Source of the DNA: DATFKA01 sp042095835
Lineage (GTDB): Bacteria; Bacteroidota; Bacteroidia; Chitinophagales; Saprospiraceae
Direction: 5' to 3'
Assembly (NCBI GenBank): GCA_042095835.1
Contig: JBELML010000132.1
Span: 1 to 17,718 of the forward strand
DNA: 17,718 nt
Shown here: one piece after another, positions 9,742 to 17,718 of the stretch
Layout: each line of letters starts with the position of its first letter
Numbering within the stretch: position 1 is the stretch's first letter
The notes under the pieces: model-generated
What the model was told of the DNA's origin: nothing
Databases searched by the model: none
Seen by the model: the letters and a program-made list of their open reading frames with translations, nothing else
Position numbers and translations under genes: made by a program

Positions 9742-11664
9742 TTACTCGTCGCCTATTTTAGTTGGTTTAATCGTTTCTATTATTTGCTGATCTACATACT
9801 TCCATTTGTCTTTGAGTATCGGATGATTTCTCAAATTCATAATGGCTTCTGTAGGATTATCTAGGATCTCTCCCCATACAGGTACTTCTCTAAGATTGAT
9901 TCCTTGTTCCTGCATTTTAATTTCTAGTGTTGTAAAGTAGGTTTCCACTAGCAATCTTTGATCTTCAAGAAGATTTCTAAAGATGTCTTCCAATTCTTTA
10001 TTGGTGAGTAGTTCCTCAGTTTGGCCCTCTTCCTTCTGCTGATTTGAAGCGTTTACCTTCAAATCAGGGTGCTCTACTTTTCCTTCTAGGTAAGCCAGGA
10101 TATGATCTACCTTTTTCTCGAGTGACTCCGTCTTTGAGGCAAGTGCATTTTTACTTAATCCGATGGAGGTATTCACTAGGTGTATTTCACCTGCTTCACC
10201 ATTCACGGCTTCCATAGAGACGCCAATGATTTTTGACATTTGTACCGTCTCTATTTCTTGTGGATGAATAGCAATGGCCAGGCCATCATGATTACCCGAT
10301 GGAAGGATGTAGTCGCCATAGTTGACCTCACCAGAAACATTTACAAAAGCTTGGCCTAAAAAGGCTACTTTTTCAAATAGTTCCTCTCGCTCAGGAGAGG
10401 GCATATTTCCTAGCACCACTGGGCGTCCAGAGATCACCATATAATGGTCAGCCTTATCCGTATCCAAGGTTAATTCTCCATTTAGAATCCCAACTACCTC
10501 GCCTGGCTCCATATCTCGCTCTCCTACTGCTCTTTTAATGTATTCAGCGTAATCAGCTCCACCTGAGGTATAGGTCACTCCGGCATTCTTATGAGAAGTA
10601 ATTAGAAATTCAGCTGCTTCAGCATAGGACTTGATCAAATCAGCAGCTCCTGCTGCTCCCAGTCCAGCAGTGCCACCCGAGGCTACACCATAGCCCGGAG
10701 ATTTCCAAGCTAAGAAAATCGAAGCGCCAGCGGTTCCAGCAGCAGTAGCAAATCCAACGGACTGTGCAAATTCGGATCCTGTAACGGCAGCTCCTAACAC
10801 GAAATTAACAGCATTTAAGATGTTGGTGTAGATATAGTCAAAACTACCCATTAGCTGTTTTAAAGTTTGACCTTCTATAGTACCGTGTATATCGTCGATA
10901 TCGGCAAAAGTGAGATAGTTATTATCTAAAGAGCGCTGGTTGGTGTTGGCCTCAATATAAATCCCATGTTGATTACCCTCAAGAACATAAGCGTAAGTAC
11001 TAGAATATTCATCATTGCCTTTATTACCTGAATTGTCATCGTAATCAGAATAGATGGTAACTCGACCTGCTGCTTCTATGACAATTCTAGTTTCATCATT
11101 GGTTTTTAGGAAAAAATCTCTATCATCTCTTGTCCCTACAAAATGTACATGAGGCACGGTTTTATAGTTTCCAGCGGTATTCCAATGAATACTAAAATTC
11201 TCTCTGAGGCCTACATCCTTACCTTTATCTATCCGATTGGTACTACCTGCAACAAAAGCATAAGGCACAGCCATCATTTCGTTTCTACTAATCAGGTATT
11301 TTTTGTCTTGACCTGTTATTGAATAAGTCGTTTCTAACCATAGATTCTCCGTAGCCCAAGGTGCTTTTTCCCAGACACCATTGATCACCTCACCACTACC
11401 AATGTCTATTGAGAAATATCCTTGTTGATTGGTTTTTACTTGGTGTTTTTCAGTGTAAAAGGACGCTGACACTTCATCTTGAGTAATCAACTTAATTAAG
11501 ACCTCAATTTGGGTATCAGCCAAGGGCTGACCGCCTTCAGCGCGTAAAACGGCCTGATACGGAAGCTGATAAGCCATCTCTTGTGCTTGCAAAATGGAGC
11601 TCATGAATACAAAAAGCATTAATGAACCAATGTAGCTGCTTAGGTATGTATATCTTTTCTTCAT
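9742..11664 (-). CDS. Secreted fibre-like protein with GADYAE (Peptidase_G2-like) domain, paralogue 3
   Basis: This 640-aa protein is the third and most diverged of three tandem paralogues. I chose the ATG at 11664 (MKKRYTYLSS...) over an in-frame TTG two codons upstream because it starts a normal signal peptide, cut after LQAQ. Residues ~30-135 form the Bacteroidota 'YQAV...AVPYA' domain. Residues ~150-200 hold the HWNTAGN...HFVGT...ETRIVI segment, seen in fibre-like proteins. NNYLTFAD...IHGTIEG follows, then an Ala/Gly-rich hydrophobic stretch. GGADYAEY lies at residues 368-375 and opens a domain with PGEVVG, VVLGN, GQAFVNVSGEV and GDYILPSG that resembles Peptidase_G2. A short coiled coil (LEKKVDHILAYLEGK) and an ~80-aa C-terminal domain finish it. 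There is no T9SS sorting domain. Function is unknown; a trimeric surface fibre is inference. It starts 12 bp after the preceding gene. Confidence 0.9.
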   Translation of the reverse strand: MKKRYTYLSSYIGSLMLFVFMSSILQAQEMAYQLPYQAVLRAEGGQPLADTQIEVLIKLITQDEVSASFYTEKHQVKTNQQGYFSIDIGSGEVINGVWEKAPWATENLWLETTYSITGQDKKYLISRNEMMAVPYAFVAGSTNRIDKGKDVGLRENFSIHWNTAGNYKTVPHVHFVGTRDDRDFFLKTNDETRIVIEAAGRVTIYSDYDDNSGNKGNDEYSSTYAYVLEGNQHGIYIEANTNQRSLDNNYLTFADIDDIHGTIEGQTLKQLMGSFDYIYTNILNAVNFVLGAAVTGSEFAQSVGFATAAGTAGASIFLAWKSPGYGVASGGTAGLGAAGAADLIKSYAEAAEFLITSHKNAGVTYTSGGADYAEYIKRAVGERDMEPGEVVGILNGELTLDTDKADHYMVISGRPVVLGNMPSPEREELFEKVAFLGQAFVNVSGEVNYGDYILPSGNHDGLAIAIHPQEIETVQMSKIIGVSMEAVNGEAGEIHLVNTSIGLSKNALASKTESLEKKVDHILAYLEGKVEHPDLKVNASNQQKEEGQTEELLTNKELEDIFRNLLEDQRLLVETYFTTLEIKMQEQGINLREVPVWGEILDNPTEAIMNLRNHPILKDKWKYVDQQIIETIKPTKIGDE

Positions 11665-11676
11665 TGTCAATGGATT

Positions 11677-13509
11677 TTAGTCTACTAAACCTGCAGTGAT
11701 TAATGCTTCGTCAAGACCTGCCATAACCTGACGTAATTTAGGATTCCTTCTGAGTGATTTCATATAGCTAGTTGGATCATCGAACATGGCCTGTAGAAAT
11801 GGATAAGGTGCCAAGTCGATGCCTTCAGCATCTAGCATCCTTTTTCCCTCAGCGTAAATGGCATTATATTGATCGGCGTGCTTGTCAATGAACGCATCAA
11901 ATTGGGCATCAGTCAACTGTAGTTGATTCCCATTGGTCTTGCTAGCAGTTGGAGCAAAACCATCTCTTTCTTTTTGCTGAAACTGCTCGGTATTAAGCGC
12001 AGTTTTACCTTCCAGATATTGAGTGATATGCTCAATTTTAGCTTCTATATCACTTATTTTCCCCGCTAAATCGTTACTATTAATGCCTACTGCCACATTG
12101 ATATTACTAATCGGGCCATTAGTACTTTGCGCCCAAGCTACGCCTATAATTTGTGCGTAATCTCCAGATTGCATATCCTGAGGGCCGACCGCTCGAGCGA
12201 TTCCATCATTTTTCCCAGAGGGCAAAATATAATCTCCAATGTTCACTTGGCCAGCCACTAGTGCATTGACTTGGCCCATCATCGCTATTTTTTCATATAG
12301 GCCTTTGTCTTGATCTTCGGGTAAATTCCCTAGGAATGCAGGGTTTTTAGAAACCACAAAAAGCTGATTTGCTAGCTGTGTATTCCTCGTGATTTGCCCA
12401 TCTTTTAGCGCTACAATTTCACCAGGCATCATGGGTAAATCATTTGGATTACGTTCCAACCATTCGGCATAATCTGCCGCCCCAGATTGGAAGTAAACGC
12501 CCATATTTCTTAGGCTTTGTGTTGTGACTTTTACTAAGCTTATAGATTTAAAAGCAGCTTTTTTGATAAAAGTTAAGAGGCGAGACCCTGCGGCGGCAGC
12601 GGCTGGGTTGGCGGCAGCAGCAATACCAGCTGTCTCTATCCCACCTGCTACACCTTCGACCCCAGCAAGAATAATATCTACAGTTTGGGTAGCGGCAAAC
12701 CATATGTACCTAAAACTAGACAGATACTCACTGGCGGTCTCTCCTTCTACTGCACCATGAATATCAGTAAGATCGGCAAAGGTCAAATAATTATTTTTAC
12801 TATTTGCATTCTCTTTAAGTTGGATATAAATCCCCTGACCTCCCCCAAAAATAGCCATTGGATAGGAGGATGGTTTATCATCTTCGGTAGTTAAATCAGG
12901 GCTCGCGTAAAGGGTTAGTTGGCCATTTGATCCAATTACCATTCTTGTTTCGTTTCTCGTCTTGAAAAAGAGCGATTTTTCATCTACTGTACCTAAAAAG
13001 TGGGCATCAGGTACTGTTTTCGCATTACCACTGATATTCCATCGAATAGATTGATCGTCTCTCAAACTAATATCCTCACTATTAGGAATAAGCTGCTCCG
13101 CATATTCCGCATGGTAAGCGTAGGGCACCGCAGTAAATGTTCCCCTCATTAATTCCTTGAAGGAACCGCTTTTTTCTAATTTTTCAATGACCAACCAAAT
13201 ATCCTCAGTTGACCAAGGCACCCTATTAATGATATCTTGCTTGGTATTATCTTCTCCGATATTTATTTCGAATTGACCATTATCAGCCGTTTCTGCACGG
13301 TGATTTTCGGCAAAGTAGACCTTATCTTTTCCATCTTGGACTGCCAAGAGTTTAACTCTTAAATCTACCCACTGATTGGGTAGTGGTTTTCCCAAATCAT
13401 CTAATAAGACCGCTTGATATTTTATGCCCCTCGGAACCGTTTGAGCTGTTAAATGTACCGAAGCACAGATGAGCAGCAAGAGTGGTATATAATTTAGATG
13501 TTTCTTCAT
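11677..13509 (-). CDS. Secreted fibre-like protein with GADYAE (Peptidase_G2-like) domain, paralogue 2
   Basis: This 610-aa protein begins with a signal peptide (MKKHLNYIPLLLLICASVHL, cut after TAQ). The Cys in that stretch is not in a convincing lipobox. Domain order matches its neighbours: the YQAV...AVPYA N-terminal domain (~28-130), the SIRWNISGN...HFLGT fibre-like segment, NNYLTFADLTDIHG, a hydrophobic stretch with an extreme Ala run (AAAANPAAAAAG), then GAADYAEW at residues 343-350. The following domain holds PGEIVAL, AFLGN, GQVNALVAGQV and GDYILPSG. Next is a coiled coil ending in ITQYLEGK, then a C-terminal domain with YPFLQAMFDDP. The first Gly of the GGADYAE motif region is followed by Ala instead of a second Gly, a minor variation. 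It shares MQxGDYxQIIGVAW with paralogue 1, so these two look closest. It lacks a T9SS sorting domain. A 61-bp gap without a terminator separates it from the gene upstream. Confidence 0.9.
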   Translation of the reverse strand: MKKHLNYIPLLLLICASVHLTAQTVPRGIKYQAVLLDDLGKPLPNQWVDLRVKLLAVQDGKDKVYFAENHRAETADNGQFEINIGEDNTKQDIINRVPWSTEDIWLVIEKLEKSGSFKELMRGTFTAVPYAYHAEYAEQLIPNSEDISLRDDQSIRWNISGNAKTVPDAHFLGTVDEKSLFFKTRNETRMVIGSNGQLTLYASPDLTTEDDKPSSYPMAIFGGGQGIYIQLKENANSKNNYLTFADLTDIHGAVEGETASEYLSSFRYIWFAATQTVDIILAGVEGVAGGIETAGIAAAANPAAAAAGSRLLTFIKKAAFKSISLVKVTTQSLRNMGVYFQSGAADYAEWLERNPNDLPMMPGEIVALKDGQITRNTQLANQLFVVSKNPAFLGNLPEDQDKGLYEKIAMMGQVNALVAGQVNIGDYILPSGKNDGIARAVGPQDMQSGDYAQIIGVAWAQSTNGPISNINVAVGINSNDLAGKISDIEAKIEHITQYLEGKTALNTEQFQQKERDGFAPTASKTNGNQLQLTDAQFDAFIDKHADQYNAIYAEGKRMLDAEGIDLAPYPFLQAMFDDPTSYMKSLRRNPKLRQVMAGLDEALITAGLVD

Positions 13510-13570
13510 GAAGACATTTTTTTCTGAATCTATAAATGTACTAGATACAAGAGATCGGATTTGTTTTTAA

Positions 13571-15400
13571 TTAGTCCTCCCCAAGGATAATCAAGTCTAG
13601 ATACCCCATTTGAGAGGCGTAATTTTCATCACGACGCAACTGCTTAAAATGTCCTACAGGATCATTTAACCAGTTATTTAGAAAAGGATATTGTTCTAAA
13701 TCATAGCCTTCCTTGATGAACATATCTTTAGCCATTTGATGCGCCTCCATCAATTGTGGAGCCATTTGATCTATATAGTTATCGAAGGCCTCGTCTGAGA
13801 TTAATTTCTTAGGTGCGGTGGTATTAGCTTGGTCTGCTTTTGCAATAGTTTGATGAAGCATAGTTTCATCTGTCATGAGTGGTGCCTCACCATTCAGGTA
13901 AGCGATGATATTATCTGCCCTATACTCTAGGGTGCTTAATTTCTGGCTTAAATCATTTGTATTGACTCCGATGGCTACGTTCACCAGATGAATTAAGTCT
14001 TTTTGGGAGTCGACACTTTCCCAGGCAACCCCGATGATCTGTTGATAATCACCCGTTTGCATATCCTCAGGTGTCACGGCAATCGCTAGACCATCGTTAT
14101 TACCAGAAGGGAGAATATAATCTCCAGATTGGACGGAGCCTAAAACAGAAACTAAAACCTGACCAAGCATGGCAATCCTTTCATAGTCTGATTCCTTCCC
14201 TACAGGTGGTGTATTACCCAGTACAATTGGGTTTGAAGAAACGACCATAAAATCATCTGCCTCGGTGGTATTTAGAGAGACTTTACCACCTTTTACGCCT
14301 ACTACCTGACCTGGATATAAAAAGAGCGTATTATGCTCTTTGGGTAGCCACTCTGCGTAATCGGCACCTCCTGACTTATAGCGTACTCCAAGGTTGTTGA
14401 TTTTATCAATCAAATCCCTCCCAAACTGAAATATTTTGGAGGCAAGTTCTACCACATTTGCACCAGCGTTTACATAAGCTCCAATTGAAGCGGCTCCCCC
14501 AAATCCATCGGAAAATAGAGTACTTCCCTCGCTGAATTGATCTATTATTTCTTTTCCTGTCTTATAAATATTGAAAGCTTCTTTCCCGGCCTTGAATAGA
14601 TATTTGAAGCTTATGAAATATTCTGTTTTGGTTTCTCCTTCAACTCTACCTTCTATTTCATCTTCATCTGCAAAAGTGACAAAGTTATTATCGTTGGTTA
14701 CTCTTTTTTCGTTCAACTCAATATAGATACCATGGTTCCCTCTCTCAATAACCATAGGATAGGAGGCTTTATTTTCTTGAGGACCTTCTGGGCCTTTTTC
14801 CTGCCCAAAATAAGTGACTCGTCCATCTCTGCTAATTTCAACTCTTGTTTCATTAAATGTTTTGATATAAAAATTCATGGCATCTCGAGTACCGATATAA
14901 TGGGAATGAGCAATTGATTTTGTATTCCCACTTGTCTGCCAAGCCTCGTTGCTATCTTCTCTCAAGGATACATTTGTGGTATCGGTTGCTGTGAGTTGAG
15001 CAGCAGTTTTTGCATGCATCGCATAGGGAACTGAAAACAATTGGGTCTTGATAATTTCTTGGTAGCTATTCCCTTCGAGCAGGTTAATTTGTAGTAGTAT
15101 ATTTTTCTTTGCCCAGGGTACTTGTTGCAGGCTATTCATCGGAAAACTACCCTCCCCAATACGTATAGTGGCCAGTCCCAAATCATCTGTTTGTACCTTA
15201 TGGAGTTCTTGAAAGAGTATCTCGGGAATATCTTGATCAGCAATTAAATTCAACTCAAAGGACAAGAGTTGATTAGACAGCACCTCGCCATTAGCATCCT
15301 TAAAAACCATCTGAAAGTTAATTCCTTGATCTGATTGCGCAGATAAGGAAAGGGCTAGGAAGACATTTAGCACTAGACTAACAATTGTCTTTTGTTTCAT
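13571..15400 (-). CDS. Secreted fibre-like protein with GADYAE (Peptidase_G2-like) domain, paralogue 1
   Basis: This 609-aa protein is the first gene of the probable four-gene operon, with candidate promoters just upstream. It starts MKQKTIVSLVLNVFLALSLS with likely cleavage after SAQ. The N-terminal domain has NFQMV where the paralogues have YQAV, and ends in SVPYAMHAKTA. Then come AWQTSGN...HYIGT...ETRVEI, NNFVTFADEDEIEG and a hydrophobic/amphipathic stretch (~265-343). GGADYAEW lies at residues 344-351 and opens a domain with PGQVVGVKGG, PIVLGN, GQVLVSVLGSV and GDYILPSGNNDG. A coiled coil (LSTLEYRADNIIAYLNGE) and a C-terminal domain with YPFLNNWLNDP and a final LGED follow. The GADYAE domain resembles Peptidase_G2, known for autoprocessing of phage tailspikes, but I cannot assign catalytic residues, so cleavage is inference. 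No T9SS sorting domain is present. Confidence 0.9.
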   Translation of the reverse strand: MKQKTIVSLVLNVFLALSLSAQSDQGINFQMVFKDANGEVLSNQLLSFELNLIADQDIPEILFQELHKVQTDDLGLATIRIGEGSFPMNSLQQVPWAKKNILLQINLLEGNSYQEIIKTQLFSVPYAMHAKTAAQLTATDTTNVSLREDSNEAWQTSGNTKSIAHSHYIGTRDAMNFYIKTFNETRVEISRDGRVTYFGQEKGPEGPQENKASYPMVIERGNHGIYIELNEKRVTNDNNFVTFADEDEIEGRVEGETKTEYFISFKYLFKAGKEAFNIYKTGKEIIDQFSEGSTLFSDGFGGAASIGAYVNAGANVVELASKIFQFGRDLIDKINNLGVRYKSGGADYAEWLPKEHNTLFLYPGQVVGVKGGKVSLNTTEADDFMVVSSNPIVLGNTPPVGKESDYERIAMLGQVLVSVLGSVQSGDYILPSGNNDGLAIAVTPEDMQTGDYQQIIGVAWESVDSQKDLIHLVNVAIGVNTNDLSQKLSTLEYRADNIIAYLNGEAPLMTDETMLHQTIAKADQANTTAPKKLISDEAFDNYIDQMAPQLMEAHQMAKDMFIKEGYDLEQYPFLNNWLNDPVGHFKQLRRDENYASQMGYLDLIILGED

Positions 15401-15453
15401 AATAGGTCAATTTTCACGAGTTTGTACAATAGGAACTAAGGGCTTGGTAAAAC

Positions 15454-15480
15454 CAAAGTATTATAAGTAAGGTAGGCCAA
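15454..15480 (-). promoter_or_regulatory. Candidate Bacteroidota-type promoter for the paralogue operon
   Basis: On the minus strand, TTG at 15480-15478 is followed 17 bp later by TACTTTG at 15460-15454, about 53 bp before the start of paralogue 1. This resembles the Bacteroidota -33 TTG / -7 TAnnTTTG pair, but the -7 element is one base short of consensus. Weak call. Confidence 0.3.
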
Positions 15481-15575
15481 TACTGGAAAGTAACAGAAGT
15501 GAACGCTTATTAGGTGTTCGTACTTAGATGTTTAGTGTTTAAGGCCTTTAGGTATAGTCAGTTCTTGTTCTCATA

Positions 15576-15583
15576 CAAATGTA
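15576..15583 (-). promoter_or_regulatory. Candidate -7 element TACATTTG upstream of the paralogue operon
   Basis: TACATTTG on the minus strand is a perfect match to the Bacteroidota -7 consensus TAnnTTTG. It lies between the hairpin at 15615-15644 and paralogue 1, and would give a leader of about 170 nt. The nearest TTG upstream (15599-15597) is only 13 bp away, shorter than usual, so the -33 partner is uncertain. Confidence 0.35.
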
Positions 15584-15614
15584 AAAAAAATATACACAAT
15601 ATCTATAAAATGAC

Positions 15615-15644
15615 AGCGCTTTTACAATTACTTGTAAAAGCGCT
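15615..15644 (-). terminator. Perfect 13-bp hairpin, likely terminator of the right-hand giant gene
   Basis: The arms at 15615-15627 and 15632-15644 are exact reverse complements (agcgcttttacaa / ttgtaaaagcgct) with a 4-nt loop. The hairpin sits about 30 bp past the stop codon at 15676. On the minus strand it is followed by the T-rich GTCATTTTATAG and, about 25 bp further on, by eight T residues (15590-15583). The immediate T tract is imperfect, so it could also act as an mRNA 3'-end stabiliser. Confidence 0.65.
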
Positions 15645-15675
15645 ACTCTCTATATAACTATATGTAAAATACTTT

Positions 15676-17718
15676 TTACTCTCCCACAAGAATCATCTTG
15701 CGTGAAGCTTTAAAGTCTCCTGCTTCTAATGTGTAGTAGTAAATGCCTGATGCTGGCAAGTCGCTGTTCTTCAATCTTACCTCGTGCAAGCCTGCACCAA
15801 AGTCTCCTCTGATCACCTTCACCGTACGGCCCATCATGTCTTGGATGCTAATCACCGTCGAGCTTGCTTCGCCCAAGTCAAACCTGATCTGCGTCTCACT
15901 CTCAAATGGGTTGGGCTGGTTCTGGTAGAGCTTCGTCGTAGTGCTCAATGCGCTACCCTCTATACTCAGGCTCACTGCCATCTTCTCTGCATTGGCATTG
16001 TAGGCTTCAGCTTCTGTCATTATGGAGCTGATACTCAAGACATCAGATAATGCCATTGTGGTAGTTGGCCTCACCACTATGCGTAGCAACTCTTCATTTG
16101 ATGCTGCCTCTTGCGCATCCCAAGAGGTGGTAATCACCCCTCTTTCTTGGAAAACACCAAGATTAGATGCCGTCAATTGCCCATAGTTGATATCTACTAG
16201 CTCTACACTCGAAGTCAATTCCAAACTAAATTGGAAGCCTTGAATCTTAGCTAAATCTCTACCTCTCAATACAATCTCGTGGTCCTGACCAGCTGCCAAA
16301 AGACGATCTTCGCTACTCGCTACTACCTGGAATACCTCATTGCTTCTGGCTTGTAAATCCAAGGTAGCTGATCCATTCACATCGCCTATCTTCATCCCGA
16401 CAAAGTTGGCTAGTACATCATCTTCCAAGTTGTTGATGTTCTTGATCTCAGGGAAGAATTCTGTCCAAGGATTACTTATATCAGGGAAGCTGTACTCTGC
16501 ATCTACAAAACGCCAGCTCGTATTATTCGGCAGCTCCGTCTCTATATTCAAGATCAATTTGCGTAACTGAATTAAATCCGCTACACTCACATTTCTTGAG
16601 TTATTCACATCTGCTGCTATGATCTTGTAGGGACTTTCTAACAAGGCCACACCTAGAATATGCTTCTGGATTAAGACCAAGTCAAAGGTCGACACTCCAT
16701 TTCTATGGTTTTGATCATAACCTGGTCTTACCGTGAAGTCTCCTCCATCTAATAGAGAGCTAAACTGGTATTGACCATTGGTCTGCGTTTGGTACATCAT
16801 CGATTGAGAACCCGATAGCTGTACTTCTACTCCTCGAATTGGTTCTACATTCTCTGAGGCCACCAATCCGGCTATCGATCCCGTCAAGTTGTCTGGATTA
16901 CAGGCTTCATTATTATCTTGAACTAAGATGGAGGTTACACAGAAATCATTATTCCCTGCTGCATCCCATGCGTGAACCTCTACTTCTACCGCGTTGTCTG
17001 CATCATCACAAGTTACCGTTAAACCAGTCACGGTCTCATCTACCGTAGAATCTACTCTATTGATCGAGAACTGAGTCACTAATGGTTGAGTAATTCCGTT
17101 TCCTACATTCACCTCAGCATCTTCTTGACCACTGCAGTCTCCTATTGGAGAGGCTATGAAATCGCTCGCCCAAACCGTCATCGCAGCTCCTCCTCCTTCT
17201 TGAGGCATCAGTTCTACGACTAAGTCTTCTCTACAAATTGGTGCAGGAGCCTTATCATCAAATACATCAAATTCGGCTTCTTCTTCAATAGTGTTGCCAC
17301 AGCCATCGTTCACCACTACTTTCACTTTGTAGTTGTCAATTCCTCTGCGCTCACTTACGGTCACGACTAGTGTATCTCCGTTGACGGTAGTAGTAGCATT
17401 CGCATCTTCGTTCGCACCATTCACGTATACGGTGGTGGTGATATCTTCTATCGAACAAGCATCCGTAATGGTGATCGTGAAGTTGGTATTAGCCGAACAA
17501 TCGAAGTTGTTCTCTGAACCCGTATCTGGTGCATCAATCACCGCTACAGGATCTGAATCATCATACACTACGATGTGCTGAGTATACTGCCAGAATCCGT
17601 GACTTCCATAACGGTTGTCATCATCATCTTGGGCAGGACTACCCTGGCTTACATCATCTAAACCATCTTCCCAAGTAGACTCATCCACACAGTCAAGTTC
17701 TCTTGTAACTGCCCACCA
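15676..17718 (-). CDS. Large T9SS-secreted surface protein, C-terminal 680 residues (5' end beyond the window)
   Basis: The frame is open to the right edge (WWAVTRELDC...), so the GTG at 17688 is an internal Val and not a start. Residues ~1-275 are Ig/HYR-like, with Cys and motifs such as VYDDSDPVA and VFDDKAPAPIC. Residues ~280-330 resemble a carboxypeptidase-regulatory-like domain (GSIAGLVASENVEPIRGVEV). Residues ~334-450 contain dockerin-like pieces: NGVSTFDLVLIQKHILG, AADVNNSRNVSVADLIQLRK and KIGDVNGSA. Residues ~460-590 resemble a cohesin-like beta domain (IQGFQFSLEL). The last ~84 residues, from LYQNQPNPF to KMILVGE, are a clear T9SS type A sorting domain, normally removed as the protein is anchored or released at the cell surface. 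The hairpin at 15615-15644 probably ends its transcript. Function beyond surface adhesion or structure cannot be told. Confidence 0.92.
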   Translation of the reverse strand, partial: WWAVTRELDCVDESTWEDGLDDVSQGSPAQDDDDNRYGSHGFWQYTQHIVVYDDSDPVAVIDAPDTGSENNFDCSANTNFTITITDACSIEDITTTVYVNGANEDANATTTVNGDTLVVTVSERRGIDNYKVKVVVNDGCGNTIEEEAEFDVFDDKAPAPICREDLVVELMPQEGGGAAMTVWASDFIASPIGDCSGQEDAEVNVGNGITQPLVTQFSINRVDSTVDETVTGLTVTCDDADNAVEVEVHAWDAAGNNDFCVTSILVQDNNEACNPDNLTGSIAGLVASENVEPIRGVEVQLSGSQSMMYQTQTNGQYQFSSLLDGGDFTVRPGYDQNHRNGVSTFDLVLIQKHILGVALLESPYKIIAADVNNSRNVSVADLIQLRKLILNIETELPNNTSWRFVDAEYSFPDISNPWTEFFPEIKNINNLEDDVLANFVGMKIGDVNGSATLDLQARSNEVFQVVASSEDRLLAAGQDHEIVLRGRDLAKIQGFQFSLELTSSVELVDINYGQLTASNLGVFQERGVITTSWDAQEAASNEELLRIVVRPTTTMALSDVLSISSIMTEAEAYNANAEKMAVSLSIEGSALSTTTKLYQNQPNPFESETQIRFDLGEASSTVISIQDMMGRTVKVIRGDFGAGLHEVRLKNSDLPASGIYYYTLEAGDFKASRKMILVGE

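Noticed and set aside
11665..11670. TTG start two codons upstream for paralogue 3
   Set aside because: The following ATG at 11664 gives a standard MKKR signal peptide like that of paralogue 2 (MKKH), so the TTG is not needed.
12524..12894. Plus-strand frames opposite paralogue 2
   Set aside because: They are antisense shadows of the Ala-rich and fibre-like coding parts, with no start context or domain of their own.
15441..15457. Small inverted repeat TTGGT/ACCAA near the candidate promoter
   Set aside because: Five base pairs with a 3-nt loop is expected by chance in this composition and has no T tract.
17686..17688. GTG at 17688 as a start codon of the right-hand gene
   Set aside because: The frame continues upstream to the window edge with plausible HYR-like sequence, so this is an internal Val of a truncated gene.

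Overview
The window looks like chromosomal DNA of a Bacteroidota bacterium, most likely from the Saprospiria (Lewinella/Haliscomenobacter-like). The evidence is a C-terminal type IX secretion system (T9SS) sorting domain, giant acidic multidomain surface proteins with SdrD_B-like, GEVED-like and Cys-rich HYR/Ig-like modules, the 'YQAV...VPYA' N-terminal domain typical of Bacteroidota fibre-like proteins, signal peptides ending in AQ, and a perfect TAnnTTTG promoter element. The genus assignment is inference from protein style. No rRNA, tRNA, CRISPR array, insertion sequence or phage gene was seen.

All genes supported here lie on the minus strand, so the reading order runs from right to left. 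(1) 17718-15676 is the 3' end of a large gene that starts outside the window. Its product ends in Ig/HYR-like domains, a carboxypeptidase-regulatory-like domain, a dockerin-like segment, a cohesin-like domain and a T9SS sorting domain. (2) 15675-15401 is the only sizeable intergenic gap. It holds a perfect 13-bp hairpin, probably the terminator of the first gene, and candidate promoters for what follows. (3) 15400-9742 carries three tandem paralogues of 609, 610 and 640 aa. Each has a signal peptide, an N-terminal 'YQAV...VPYA' domain, a beta-rich fibre-like segment, a GADYAE-type domain resembling the Peptidase_G2 (phage tailspike autoprocessing) family, a short coiled coil and a unique C-terminal domain. 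(4) 9712-1 is one unbroken reading frame of more than 3,237 codons that leaves the window at the left edge. It has a signal peptide with a very long n-region, Ig-like domains, a seven-repeat beta-propeller lying inside an Ig-like domain, four GEVED-like and three SdrD_B-like modules, and Cys-rich HYR-like sequence.

The gaps between the three paralogues and the giant gene are 61, 12 and 29 bp, with no obvious terminator, so the four genes probably form one operon. A plausible reading, which is inference, is a cell-surface cluster: a giant secreted adhesin made together with three fibre-like proteins whose central domain may self-process or trimerise. The least described elements are the triplicated GADYAE family with its divergent hydrophobic insert, and the propeller nested in an Ig fold.
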